Shown: positions 38,631 to 47,422 of the stretch, piece by piece
Numbering within the stretch: position 1 is the first letter of the stretch
How the letters are laid out: every line of letters begins with the position of its first letter
Assembly (NCBI RefSeq): GCF_900163965.1
Contig: NZ_FULE01000009.1
Location: forward strand, 1-64,000
Origin: Vibrio ruber DSM 16370
Lineage (GTDB): Bacteria > Pseudomonadota > Gammaproteobacteria > Enterobacterales > Vibrionaceae
Reading direction: 5' to 3'
Length of the DNA: 64,000 nucleotides
Notes under the pieces: model-generated
Seen by the model: the letters and a program-made list of their open reading frames with translations, nothing else
Databases searched by the model: none
What the model was told of the DNA's origin: nothing
Program-made: the position numbers and the translations under genes

Positions 38631-39431
38631 TCAGCGCAGCAACATATGAACAGATACAAACATCAAAAAGACAGCAAACACCTTTTTCAAAACTGATGTC
38701 GGCAGTTCAGTCGCTAACTTGGCTCCTATTCTGGTCGTAAACATCGACGAACAAGAGACAAACAGCAAAGCGGGCAGATAAACGTACCCCAAACTAAACG
38801 GCGGCAGGTTTTGAATTGTAAAACCATGCCAGATAAATCCCACCATACCGGATAAAGCAATCACACAACCGCAGAGCGATGATGTCCCAACCGCCTTACG
38901 CATTTCTACACCATGCCTGTTCAGATAAGGTACTGACAGCGCTCCGCCACCGATACCAGCCAAACTGGAAATCATACCGATTAAGCTCCCACTCAGGATC
39001 ATGCTCCCTTGTCCCGGCATCGGCTTCATTGTCTGCTGGCGTATCGAAAGAAACATTTGCATCGCCAGAAAAAGAACAATCACCCCGAACACTTTGGGCA
39101 AATATTCACTCGGCATCCAATCAGCCAGCGTCGCCCCCATCAAACCACCGGCGACAATTCCGGGCGTCAGCCATTTCACCGCAAGTAAATCAATGTTGCC
39201 ATAACGTAAATGATTCAATGCCGAGGAACCAGAGGTCAGAATAATGCAGGAAAGAGAGGTGGCTAAAGCCACTTGCATCGCGATATCAGAACCGATACCG
39301 ATATGAGGAAACAAAAATAACAGCGCAGGTACAATAATTAAGCCACCGCCAATACCTAATAATCCGGCCATAACACCGACAAAAGCACCTAACACGATCA
39401 ACAACAAGACAAAAGTGATGGTCACGCCCAT
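38631..39431 (-). CDS. TauE/SafE (TSUP) family membrane permease
   Basis: A 266-residue membrane protein with about eight hydrophobic helices and the two TSUP motif repeats, GLLGIGGGLIIVPAL and SLAGIGGGALSVPYL. Members export or import sulphite, sulphoacetate and other organosulphur anions; the substrate here cannot be told. It lies between ptsP and lgt in the same operon (13 bases after ptsP). GAGGA is right next to the ATG but well spaced for a GTG two codons later (39425), so translation may start there. Confidence 0.88.
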   Translation of the reverse strand: MGVTITFVLLLIVLGAFVGVMAGLLGIGGGLIIVPALLFLFPHIGIGSDIAMQVALATSLSCIILTSGSSALNHLRYGNIDLLAVKWLTPGIVAGGLMGATLADWMPSEYLPKVFGVIVLFLAMQMFLSIRQQTMKPMPGQGSMILSGSLIGMISSLAGIGGGALSVPYLNRHGVEMRKAVGTSSLCGCVIALSGMVGFIWHGFTIQNLPPFSLGYVYLPALLFVSCSSMFTTRIGAKLATELPTSVLKKVFAVFLMFVSVHMLLR

Positions 39432-39444
39432 TCCTCAGATTAAC

Positions 39445-41691
39445 TTAATGTTTACCGGCACGAATAAAGCCAGCAAAGCCGAACTCTTCAAAATAAGTCC
39501 GCATCATACTATAAATATCATGACCATAAGGTTGCATCAGTGCTTGCGACGCAAGTTTTTTCAGTGTTTTGACGTCTGAATGACGAATCAGGTATTTCAC
39601 TCTGGCAACGTTCGACGTGTTCATACTCAATGTCTGATATCCCATTCCGATCAGAAGTAACGCCCCAATCGGATCTCCGGCAAGCTCACCACATACACAG
39701 ACATTAATCTGATGCTGGCGGCAGACATCGGAAATATGCTTTAACGCCATCAGAACTGACGGATGCATGGATTCATAGACATCAGCAACCCGGGCATTGT
39801 TCCGATCAACGGCTAATAAATATTGCGTCAAATCGTTGGTACCGACCGAAATAAAATCAACGCGCTCAGCAATCCGGGGTAAAAGATAAAGCATCGAAGG
39901 CACTTCAAGCATGACGCCAATTGCAGGCATTTTCACGCGCTCATCCACTGAAGAGACTTCTGTATATGCCTGATCAATAAAAGCAAGGGCATCATCAAGT
40001 TCTTTCATTCCGGAGATCATCGGAAAGAGAATCCCCAGATTCCCCGTCTCGATACTGGCTTTCATCATGGCCCGGAGTTGAATCAAAAAAATATCAGGAT
40101 GATCCAGCGTGAAACGGATACCCCGCCAGCCTAAAAATGGATTATCTTCTTCGATAGGAAGATAAGGCAACGGTTTATCGCCACCGACATCTAATGTGCG
40201 CATCACAACCGTTTTGTCCGGATGAGAACACAGTACCTGACGATAAAGCTGTATCTGCTCTTCTTCAGAAGGAAAGCGATTTTGTAATAAGAACGAAATT
40301 TCAGTCCGGTACAGACCGATTCCATCGACCCCTTGATTAACCGCCGGGTTATTCTCGGTATTCAGCCCCGCGTTCAACAAAATATTGACCGGATACCCAT
40401 CACGCGTGATCGCTTTCTCTGCAAGACTTTGGTTCACCATCTCCGAGAGTTCACTTTCTTCTTCCATCAACTCTTGGTATTCAGCCAGAACTTCAGAATC
40501 CGGTGAGATATGAATGAAGCCACTGTAACCATCAACAATCGCTAATTGATTATTGATTTCTTTGAAGTTTAAGCTAACCCCCATGATAGCCGGAATTCCC
40601 AAAGCCCGGGAGAGGATTGCAGCATGGGAGTTAGCGGCCCCTTCGAGCGAGACAACAGCTAAAAGTTTATCTTTCGGAATACTCGCCAGAATTGAAGCGG
40701 TTAACTCTCTGACAACCAGAATAATCGGCTTTTCCAGCGTCAATTCTTCCTGCTCGCTGTTGTACAAAAAGTACAGCATTCGCTGGCCGAGTTCCCGGAT
40801 ATCATGGGCTCTCTCTCGCATGTAACTATCGGACATTCGGGAAAAACGTTCGACATATGCTTCAACAACCTGACGCAGCGCCCAATCAGCGCGATCACCT
40901 TGTTGTATCTGTTCTCTCAAGTCTTTGCGAAGCATCGGATCATTGAGTAAATGGGTAAACAGATCAAAAATAGCCAACGTCTCTTTGTGAATATCGCCAT
41001 CCAGTTTCTTACGCATTCGTCGAAAATCGCTCAGTGCATTTTCAACCGCTCTGGATAACCATTCTTGTTCTTTCTTAACGTCGAGTGTCGAAGCCGGCAA
41101 CACATTTTCCAGCTCCGGTTGAGAGTTATCCCACCAGAATTCACCAATCGCAACACCCGGAGAGACGCCAATACCGCGAACCACCGGTTGTTGTTTGACA
41201 AGTGACCATAATCCCTGAGATTGTGCATGAGCAACCAAAACGGCTAACTGAGCCGAAAGCGTCACAATAAACGATTCTTCAATTTCACTAAACTGGCGGG
41301 GAGAACGTTGCTGGACAACCAACACGCCCAATACTTGCTTGCGGTAAATAATCGGAGCACCTAAAAAGCTCTGGTACACCTCTTCACCAAGTTGCTTGAA
41401 ATATTTAAAATGAGGATGTTTTGAGGCTTCAGCCAGATTGATCGGTTCGGCAGAACGTTTAACCAAGCCGACCAATCCTTGATCAAAACCAATATGAATC
41501 TTATTGCCTTTAAACTTCAACCCTTGCGTTGCAATCAGTTCAAGGCGTAATTTTTCTTCATTGGCGAGGTAAATCGTGCAGCATTCAGTATTCATTGCCT
41601 CACAGGTTTTTTTCACCAGAATATCAAAAGCCTGATGAACATCTTCAACTTTTGAAACCTGTTCTACAATGTCCCGAAGCTGAGAGAGCAT
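39445..41691 (-). CDS. ptsP: PEP-protein phosphotransferase PtsP (EI-Ntr)
   Basis: First enzyme of the nitrogen-related PTS, passing phosphate from PEP to NPr. It has an N-terminal GAF domain (about 1-160; binds glutamine or 2-oxoglutarate in E. coli), an EI N-terminal domain with the active His in GAANSHAAILSR, and the C-terminal PEP-binding barrel (YRTEISFLLQNRFPSEEEQ, SVGTNDLTQYLLAVDRNN, CGELAGDP). 748 residues, standard. SD GAGGATAAAC. Two bases after rppH, the universal gammaproteobacterial order. Confidence 0.97.
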   Translation of the reverse strand: MLSQLRDIVEQVSKVEDVHQAFDILVKKTCEAMNTECCTIYLANEEKLRLELIATQGLKFKGNKIHIGFDQGLVGLVKRSAEPINLAEASKHPHFKYFKQLGEEVYQSFLGAPIIYRKQVLGVLVVQQRSPRQFSEIEESFIVTLSAQLAVLVAHAQSQGLWSLVKQQPVVRGIGVSPGVAIGEFWWDNSQPELENVLPASTLDVKKEQEWLSRAVENALSDFRRMRKKLDGDIHKETLAIFDLFTHLLNDPMLRKDLREQIQQGDRADWALRQVVEAYVERFSRMSDSYMRERAHDIRELGQRMLYFLYNSEQEELTLEKPIILVVRELTASILASIPKDKLLAVVSLEGAANSHAAILSRALGIPAIMGVSLNFKEINNQLAIVDGYSGFIHISPDSEVLAEYQELMEEESELSEMVNQSLAEKAITRDGYPVNILLNAGLNTENNPAVNQGVDGIGLYRTEISFLLQNRFPSEEEQIQLYRQVLCSHPDKTVVMRTLDVGGDKPLPYLPIEEDNPFLGWRGIRFTLDHPDIFLIQLRAMMKASIETGNLGILFPMISGMKELDDALAFIDQAYTEVSSVDERVKMPAIGVMLEVPSMLYLLPRIAERVDFISVGTNDLTQYLLAVDRNNARVADVYESMHPSVLMALKHISDVCRQHQINVCVCGELAGDPIGALLLIGMGYQTLSMNTSNVARVKYLIRHSDVKTLKKLASQALMQPYGHDIYSMMRTYFEEFGFAGFIRAGKH

Positions 41692-41693
41692 GT

Positions 41694-42212
41694 TTATCCT
41701 CTTTTCCCTTTCCGTTTACCCTTTATTTTCCGTGCTTTAAATGGCATCGCAATAGAGGCAAACTCTTTCATTGCTCGTCGATAAACGTCACGTTTAAACG
41801 AAACAACCTGCCTAACCGGATACCAATAACTCACCCAACGCCAACCATCAAACTCAGGGGTTACGCCACGTTGCATGTTAATTTTTGACTCATGACACTC
41901 TAAACGTAGCAGAAACCATTTCTGTTTTTGTCCAATACAGACAGGTTGAGAATCCCAGCGTACCAATCGTTTGGGAAGTTTATACTTCAACCAATGACGA
42001 CTGGAAGCAATGACCTTCACATCCGTTTTTGTTAAACCAACCTCTTCATATAACTCCCTGAACATTGCCTGTTCTGGAGTTTCACCATGATCAATTCCGC
42101 CCTGAGGGAATTGCCAAGAGTGTTGTCCGTATCGTTTCGCCCAGAATACCTGACCATGGTTGTTGCAGATTACAATACCGACATTCAGCCGGTAACCATC
42201 GCCATCTATCAC
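41694..42212 (-). CDS. rppH: RNA pyrophosphohydrolase RppH (NudH)
   Basis: Removes pyrophosphate from the 5' end of mRNAs, opening them to RNase E. The Nudix box is [22 protein letters not shown]. 172 residues with a basic tail ([14 protein letters not shown]). The frame can be opened at a TTG (42218), but the GTG at 42212 gives [14 protein letters not shown], matching V. cholerae, with SD AGAGGT seven bases away. Starts the rppH-ptsP-TSUP-lgt operon, divergent from mutH. Confidence 0.96.
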   Translation of the reverse strand: MIDGDGYRLNVGIVICNNHGQVFWAKRYGQHSWQFPQGGIDHGETPEQAMFRELYEEVGLTKTDVKVIASSRHWLKYKLPKRLVRWDSQPVCIGQKQKWFLLRLECHESKINMQRGVTPEFDGWRWVSYWYPVRQVVSFKRDVYRRAMKEFASIAMPFKARKIKGKRKGKRG

Positions 42213-42838
42213 TGGCAAACCTCTAATAAAATTTAACTTCTCCTGATTTTTTCATAGATCCCCAGATGTAGCAAATATCCATTGACAATAAAAACAAAAT
42301 AACCCGTGGACTAAATTTGATATTTCACTTCATCTCAGTCACTTATTAACACAAGATGACCAATTTAGCCGATCTTATTCACCTTTTCTGTGAGTAACTA
42401 TGTGAAAAAGTGATAGATTACTCACAATTCTCTGATTCTTCTCTTACCATAAACCTTTCAACAGCCAGTTCACAAAAAAAAATAATCAATATTTATCAAT
42501 AAATTAAAACAACAATCATGATACTTACGATCGTCCTCTGATCCACAAGGATCAACCGCCCCGTCACATTGCGCAAAGATCAACCATCATCATTTTTATC
42601 CACATAACAACTGCGATTTCGCTGAAAAAATCACAGAAAACCCGCAACAAAGCCTGTATATCCATCCATAACATCAGATTGTAACCTGTCACAGATCAGC
42701 ATCCTGTGGATAAGCTGAGGACATAATCAGAATACTGTCAATTCAGACAAACCATAACGGTCTCTCATTTGATCTGTTAAACTACCTTGCGTTACATCCT
42801 AAATGTTGCGCTTCTATCACGAATACCCAAAAGATGTT
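42213..42838. promoter_or_regulatory. Divergent control region rppH/mutH with DnaA-box-like sites
   Basis: No gene. An AT-rich 626-bp stretch with two perfect DnaA boxes TTATCCACA (42596-42604 plus; 42705-42713 minus). Weaker matches are TTTTTCACA (minus, from TGTGAAAAA at 42401-42409) and TGATCCACA (42539-42547). It also has several GATC sites and a 9-bp inverted repeat TGTGAGTAA/TTACTCACA (42389-42397, 42418-42426). Promoters for both operons must lie here, but I cannot place them. Confidence 0.55.
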
Positions 42839-43504
42839 ATGAAACCTGAACCAAAAACAGAAAGTGAATTACTTGAAAGAGCCAGAGAGATCGCCGGACT
42901 CAGCTTTGCTGAGCTTGCAGATATTGCCCGGATGAAAACCCCTTTGGATCTGAAAAAAGATAAAGGCTGGGTCGGGCAACTGCTCGAATGGCATTTGGGG
43001 GCAACGGCAGGAAGCAAACCACAACAGGATTTTGAAAAACTGGGAATTGAGCTGAAAAGCATTCCGATTAGCTACACAGGGAAGCCACTCGAAACCACAT
43101 TTGTTTCCGTAGCACCACTAACCGGTGTCCATGGTTTAACCTGGGAAAACAGTCATGTCAGAAACAAACTGTCGCGCGTTCTCTGGATCCCCGTGGAAGG
43201 AGAACGAGATATCCCCGTCGCAGACAGAAAAGTCGGAGCACCACTGTTATGGAGCCCTTCACCAGAACAAGAGACACAACTCAAAAATGACTGGGAAGAG
43301 CTCATGGAATTCATCGTGTTAGGTCAGATAGAACAAGTGACTGCACGACATGGTGAGATCCTGCAATTACGTCCTAAAGCCGCCAATGGCCGTGTCAAAA
43401 CGGAAGCTTATGGCTATAACGGAAAAATCATCCGCACCCGCCCCCGGGGATTCTATCTGCGGACTCAATTTACGGCGCAGATCCTCGCTCACCATTTCAT
43501 ATAA
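42839..43504 (+). CDS. mutH: Methyl-directed mismatch repair endonuclease MutH
   Basis: Nicks the unmethylated strand at hemimethylated GATC after MutS-MutL activation. From [11 protein letters not shown] it has 221 residues. The catalytic residues are in place: Glu50, Asp64, Glu71 and Lys73 ([11 protein letters not shown]), the same spacing as E. coli Glu56, Asp70, Glu77, Lys79. The frame extends 12 codons upstream, but alignment with Vibrio MutH supports 42839. SD weak. A 19-bp tandem duplication covers the stop codon. Confidence 0.96.
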   Translation: MKPEPKTESELLERAREIAGLSFAELADIARMKTPLDLKKDKGWVGQLLEWHLGATAGSKPQQDFEKLGIELKSIPISYTGKPLETTFVSVAPLTGVHGLTWENSHVRNKLSRVLWIPVEGERDIPVADRKVGAPLLWSPSPEQETQLKNDWEELMEFIVLGQIEQVTARHGEILQLRPKAANGRVKTEAYGYNGKIIRTRPRGFYLRTQFTAQILAHHFI

Positions 43505-43535
43505 ACACATCTTCTTCATATAAACACGTCTTCAT
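43498..43535. repeat. 19-bp tandem duplication across the mutH stop codon
   Basis: Units 43498-43516 and 43517-43535 agree at 17 of 19 positions (core CATATAAACAC). The first copy contains the mutH stop; the second is untranslated. No gene is credible in the remainder of 43505-43767. Confidence 0.75.
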
Positions 43536-43767
43536 CCGCAGCAATGCCACTATTCACAAGCATATCGCAACAAACGTCATTTTGGTCTTGATATATTCAA
43601 TACCATGCCCATTCGTCATCACGCTTTGGCTATCAATTTCTATTTCCTTTCCGGTAGGAATTTCGCTTATAGTGAAAGGCGAAGCATATATACCTAAGCT
43701 CAAATCTAATGAAGATATGCAGTCGGATCTGCTGGAAAATTGGTTCTCTAACAAGAAAGGAAGTCAT

Positions 43768-44817
43768 ATGCATTATACAAAGCTGCCTCACTCAACATTA
43801 GAAGTCAGTAAAATCTGTCTTGGTACCATGACCTTCGGTCAACAAAATACATGTGATGATGCTTGCAGCCAACTTGACTACGCCCTCGAACGTGGCGTGA
43901 ATTTCATCGATACGGCAGAAGTCTACCCAATACCGCCTTCTCCGGAGACTCAGGGAAAAACAGAAGAATTTATCGGTCACTGGCTTGAAAAGTCTGGCAA
44001 GCGAGAAAAAATCGTTCTGGCAACCAAAGTCGCCGGCCCCGTCAACGCAGGGCCAAGAAATCCCCTTCAGATCCGTGAGAATATGGCACTGGATCACCGT
44101 AATATCCATCAAGCCATTGACGATAGTCTCGCCCGGTTAAAAACCGACTATATCGATTTGTATCAAATTCATTGGCCACAACGCCAGACAAACTGTTTCG
44201 GAACACTCAACTATCCCGAACTGCCTGAAAAAGAAGAAGTGACGCTGATTGAAACACTCGAAGCAATGACCGATCTTGTCCGGGCGGGGAAAATTCGCTA
44301 CATCGGTGTTTCCAATGAGACGCCATGGGGAGTCATGACCTATCTCCGGTTAGCTGAAAAGCATGATTTACCTCGTATTGTCACCATTCAGAATCCATAT
44401 AATCTGCTCAATCGTAGCTTTGAGATCGGTCTTTCAGAAATCAGTCATTTTGAAGGCGTGAAATTACTGGCTTACTCCCCACTCGCATTTGGCATTCTCA
44501 GTGGGAAATATCTCGATGGAGCAAAACCGGAAGGCGCACGCTGTACACGCTTCGAACGTTTCAAACGCTACTTCACGCCTCAGGGAATCAAAGCGACCGA
44601 AGCTTATATTCAGCTTGCCCGGGATTATCAGCTCGATCCGGCGCAAATGGCGCTGGCCTTTGTCAACCAGCGCTCTTTCGTTGGCTCCAACATCATCGGT
44701 GCGACGACGCTGGCTCAATTAAAAACGAATATCGATAGTATTGATATCACATTGTCTGATGAGCTCATTGGCAAAATTGATGAGATCGCCACGACCTACT
44801 CCAACCCTTGTCCGTAA
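43768..44817 (+). CDS. tas: Aldo/keto reductase Tas
   Basis: A 349-residue NADP(H)-dependent aldo/keto reductase close to E. coli Tas, whose physiological substrate is unknown. The catalytic tetrad is visible: Asp and Tyr in FIDTAEVYP, Lys in TKVAG, His in YQIHWP; cofactor-site residues lie in the C-terminal GSNIIGATTLAQLK. SD AAAGGAAGTC fixes MHYTKLPHS; the 62-codon upward extension of the frame has no support. It follows mutH as in Vibrio, but with a 263-base gap and so probably its own promoter. Confidence 0.93.
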   Translation: MHYTKLPHSTLEVSKICLGTMTFGQQNTCDDACSQLDYALERGVNFIDTAEVYPIPPSPETQGKTEEFIGHWLEKSGKREKIVLATKVAGPVNAGPRNPLQIRENMALDHRNIHQAIDDSLARLKTDYIDLYQIHWPQRQTNCFGTLNYPELPEKEEVTLIETLEAMTDLVRAGKIRYIGVSNETPWGVMTYLRLAEKHDLPRIVTIQNPYNLLNRSFEIGLSEISHFEGVKLLAYSPLAFGILSGKYLDGAKPEGARCTRFERFKRYFTPQGIKATEAYIQLARDYQLDPAQMALAFVNQRSFVGSNIIGATTLAQLKTNIDSIDITLSDELIGKIDEIATTYSNPCP

Positions 44818-44870
44818 TTTTTGCAGAGATTAAGCGCCCGGACAGCTTCGCAGCATATATGGGCTGAATC

Positions 44871-44910
44871 GCAGGCCAAAAGGATGCAAACGTCCCTTTG
44901 GCCTGCTTTC
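44871..44910 (+). terminator. Intrinsic terminator of tas
   Basis: GCAGGCCAAA (44871-44880) pairs with TTTGGCCTGC (44897-44906), with GGA/TCC inside after one mismatch; TTTCGTT follows. It ends within two bases of the convergent DUF1127 stop codon. Confidence 0.85.
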
Positions 44911-44911
44911 G

Positions 44912-45163
44912 TTATGTCGGTATTCGCAATGCTATAAACTGCCTGAGCAGATGCATACGACGAGTCACATACTGCTCTTCATTGATCGAACGACCAACAG
45001 GGCGGCCATCGGCTTGCAGGCCGATATCACGCAGCAAATGAGGATTATCCCACGGAATCGCATAAGCACTCTGACGTACTTTTCTTCTCCATGATCGTTC
45101 TTCACGACGTAAATCGGCTCGAATGAGCAGCGCAGCAAGTGATAGATAAAATGAGTGACGCAT
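44912..45163 (-). CDS. DUF1127 (YjiS-like) small protein
   Basis: An 83-residue basic protein with the C-terminal DUF1127 signature NPHLLRDIGLQADGRPVG. Members such as E. coli YjiS are of unknown function; some plant-associated ones have been linked to phosphate and carbon metabolism and RNA turnover. I start at MRHSFYLSL (45163) because AAGGAG lies nine bases upstream; the frame is open further. It has Arg-rich central residues (RADLRREERSWRRKVR). A second DUF1127-like mini-gene lies next to it on the same strand. Confidence 0.75.
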   Translation of the reverse strand: MRHSFYLSLAALLIRADLRREERSWRRKVRQSAYAIPWDNPHLLRDIGLQADGRPVGRSINEEQYVTRRMHLLRQFIALRIPT

Positions 45164-45298
45164 AGCAGAATTCTCCTTGAGAATCATCGGCTGGAGGAAA
45201 CCTAGCGACACTTAATAGAATGCAGAATGAGAGAATTGAATTCTTTGACTTATTAAGCTGCTACATTTCCGCAGCCTAATAAAAAAGGTACGGATTGA

Positions 45299-45418
45299 TT
45301 AACTAAAAATATCTCGTTTCATTTGACGTGACATACCAAGAATGGCATTTGTTCGTAAATGAGAAATAGTTCGAGACTGAAACGCACAAACAGAAATAAT
45401 ACGGAATACAGATTTCAT
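45299..45418 (-). CDS. 39-residue DUF1127-like mini-protein
   Basis: An ORF too short for usual gene calling: it starts MKSVFRIISVCAFQ and ends LGMSRQMKRDIFS. SD AAAAGGAG lies eight bases before the ATG, one of the best in the window. The end matches the DUF1127 core pattern (L-x-x-M/L-S-x-x-x-L/K-x-D-I). It lies 135 bases upstream of the larger DUF1127 gene on the same strand, so the two may be paralogues and co-transcribed. A GCTGC/GCAGC stem follows its stop. Function unknown. Confidence 0.6.
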   Translation of the reverse strand: MKSVFRIISVCAFQSRTISHLRTNAILGMSRQMKRDIFS

Positions 45419-45656
45419 AGCGCGTCTCCTTTTAGTCATAACAATCCAATTAAATTCATGGCCGAAACCACAGCTTTAATTTAGTGGCAATACGTCCATA
45501 AATCAATCAATACATCACTGACATCTTCAAAAAAATAGATTAGTTCAATAAATAATAATCATTCATGTAATCACAATGCTATTCAACCAAAATGGATTAT
45601 TTTATTGAAACAATTCACTAACACTACTTTTAATAGTGAGAATATCTCTATCGTAT

Positions 45657-45687
45657 AAAAAAGCCTTATTAAAATCATAAGGCTTTT
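45657..45687 (-). terminator. Intrinsic terminator of vpsR
   Basis: AAAAGCCTTAT/ATAAGGCTTTT stem with a 7-base loop. On the minus strand it is followed by a T-run (six T), about 50 bases after the vpsR stop. The remaining 45419-45656 region shows no gene. Confidence 0.88.
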
Positions 45688-45734
45688 CAAAACAGTATCG
45701 TACAACTTTGTTAAAATAAATAAATCATAAATAA

Positions 45735-47066
45735 TTAATTCATATCTTCCGAAATTAAATTATGCTTATTCAACAATCGATACATTGTCGCTCTTGATAT
45801 TCCTAACTCTTTTGCAGCCTGAGTAATTTGCCCGGAATTAGATTCAAGCACCAGCATCAACGCTTCTCTTTCGGAGCGTTCACGGATACTTTTCAGACTT
45901 AATTTTCCATCACCAAATTTTGGCAAGTCCAGATTACTTTCACTGAGCATGACGGTATCAGACATCAGAACCATTCGTTTTACCTGATTGATGAGTTCAC
46001 GAATGTTCCCCGGCCAATGATAACGAGAAAGCATTTTGAGTGCATCTTCGGTAAAACCGCGGGCCTGAGCATTGTACTCTTTTGAAAATTGCTGAAGATA
46101 ATGACGGGCAATTAAAGGGATATCGGAAACACGTTCTTTTAGACTAGGCACGTTAATTCGTAACACGTTAATATAGTGATATAACTCGTCATTGAAATTA
46201 CCATCAATTAACGCTTTCTCTATATCCGTCGCATTTGCAGCCAGTATTCGGATATCAACCGTCTGAAACCCTCTTGATGTTTCTATTGTACCTTCTTGGA
46301 AAAAACGGAGTAAATTCAACTGCTGATCTTTCGTAATCGACAAAATATCATTCAGAAGAACGGTGCCACCATCTGCTTTTTCCAAAATGGAAACAAAATC
46401 ATCATCAGCGCCAATCCCGAACAATTCCATCGCAAAACGTTTTTCGGACATCGCCCGACAATTGACAGAGATAAAAGGCTTTTTGGAACGGGAGGAGGAA
46501 TTATGGACAGCCTTGGCAACCATCTCTTTCCCTGAACCACTTTCACCATGAATCAAAATACTCACATCGGTTGGCCCAATTCGTTTGATTTGATCACGCA
46601 GCCGTTTCATTGCAACAGACTCACCAATCAAGCCAAAATTATCGTTTAACCCATAGTGAGGCCATACTTTTTTCTCAAGCTTCAACATCCCAAGCTGATG
46701 CCCGATCGTGCTAAGCAACTGCGCATCAGGTATAGGTGCCGTAAAGAAATCAATACAAAAGTTTACAATAAATTGACATATTGTATCTGAACTTAACTGT
46801 GACTCGCGAATGAATGCAAGCCACCGAACTTGTCTATGACTACTGACTAAGTTCGCAACCCCATTTAAACTGAACTCATCGTGACTTAAATCGACAATAC
46901 CGATACATGGACCGACTTCATCAAACAAGACATCTGCTTTTCTTAAATCGCCGACTTGAGAACATCGCCAACCAACTTGTTCTAATACCGAAAGCCATGG
47001 TTCATAAGTGCCACCAACCACGATAAGAGAACCTGGCACAGAGTCCATACGGAACTGATTACCCAT
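45735..47066 (-). CDS. vpsR: Biofilm/exopolysaccharide activator VpsR
   Basis: A 443-residue NtrC-like activator. In V. cholerae, VpsR binds c-di-GMP and activates vps matrix genes with sigma-70 polymerase. The receiver-like domain has Asp59 (GIVDLS), the same number as V. cholerae. The AAA+ domain has Walker A GESGSGKE (174-181), but the sigma-54-contact motif GAFTGA is missing (GIGADDD at 217-223) and Walker B is degenerate (GGTVLLND). A Fis-type HTH (ITQAAKELGISRATMYRLL) ends it. SD AAGGAATAG. It lies next to lysS, as in V. cholerae. Confidence 0.93.
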   Translation of the reverse strand: MGNQFRMDSVPGSLIVVGGTYEPWLSVLEQVGWRCSQVGDLRKADVLFDEVGPCIGIVDLSHDEFSLNGVANLVSSHRQVRWLAFIRESQLSSDTICQFIVNFCIDFFTAPIPDAQLLSTIGHQLGMLKLEKKVWPHYGLNDNFGLIGESVAMKRLRDQIKRIGPTDVSILIHGESGSGKEMVAKAVHNSSSRSKKPFISVNCRAMSEKRFAMELFGIGADDDFVSILEKADGGTVLLNDILSITKDQQLNLLRFFQEGTIETSRGFQTVDIRILAANATDIEKALIDGNFNDELYHYINVLRINVPSLKERVSDIPLIARHYLQQFSKEYNAQARGFTEDALKMLSRYHWPGNIRELINQVKRMVLMSDTVMLSESNLDLPKFGDGKLSLKSIRERSEREALMLVLESNSGQITQAAKELGISRATMYRLLNKHNLISEDMN

Positions 47067-47348
47067 GAACTATTCCTTATCATTTATTCATATTGTTATG
47101 TTATTTGGGGGCTTATATAGTATTAATTATTAATAATTACGCTACCGTAGGCACGAATTAAAAAACGCATATTCTTAATTATGAGACTAACATAAGAAAT
47201 TACATAAAAAGAACAGAAGCGATAAAATACTACGACCCGTTTTCCTTATACGATGATAACTACTTAAATATATTTCCCCCCTTTTAACTCCTCTAATATA
47301 TGAAATCATCACTGGTCTAATCATCCTACCTGCTCTTTCTGATAAAAC
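47067..47348. other. AT-rich non-coding region upstream of vpsR
   Basis: 282 bases with no credible gene. It must hold the vpsR promoter; TATATAGTATTAATTATTAA near 47114-47133 is a possible AT-rich promoter/H-NS region. No operator recognised. Confidence 0.5.
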
Positions 47349-47374
47349 AAAGCCTTTCCCGAAGGAAAGGCTTT
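47349..47374 (-). terminator. Intrinsic terminator of prfB-lysS
   Basis: AAAGCCTTTCC-CGAA-GGAAAGGCTTT stem, followed on the minus strand by GTTTTATC. It lies about 50 bases after the lysS stop. Confidence 0.85.
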
Positions 47375-47422
47375 CCGTGTTTTTTAGCACTTTAATCCAT
47401 CACCAGTGATAAATTTAGTGAA

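Noticed and set aside
42213-42838. Replication origin or the crtS replication checkpoint site
   Set aside because: DnaA boxes are few and widely spaced, no gidA/dnaA/parAB neighbours, and from memory crtS lies elsewhere on chromosome I of V. cholerae.
43554-43754. 66-codon frame on the minus strand between mutH and tas (and an opposing plus-strand extension of tas)
   Set aside because: Both strands are open by chance; neither has an SD, and the tas SD supports the start at 43768.
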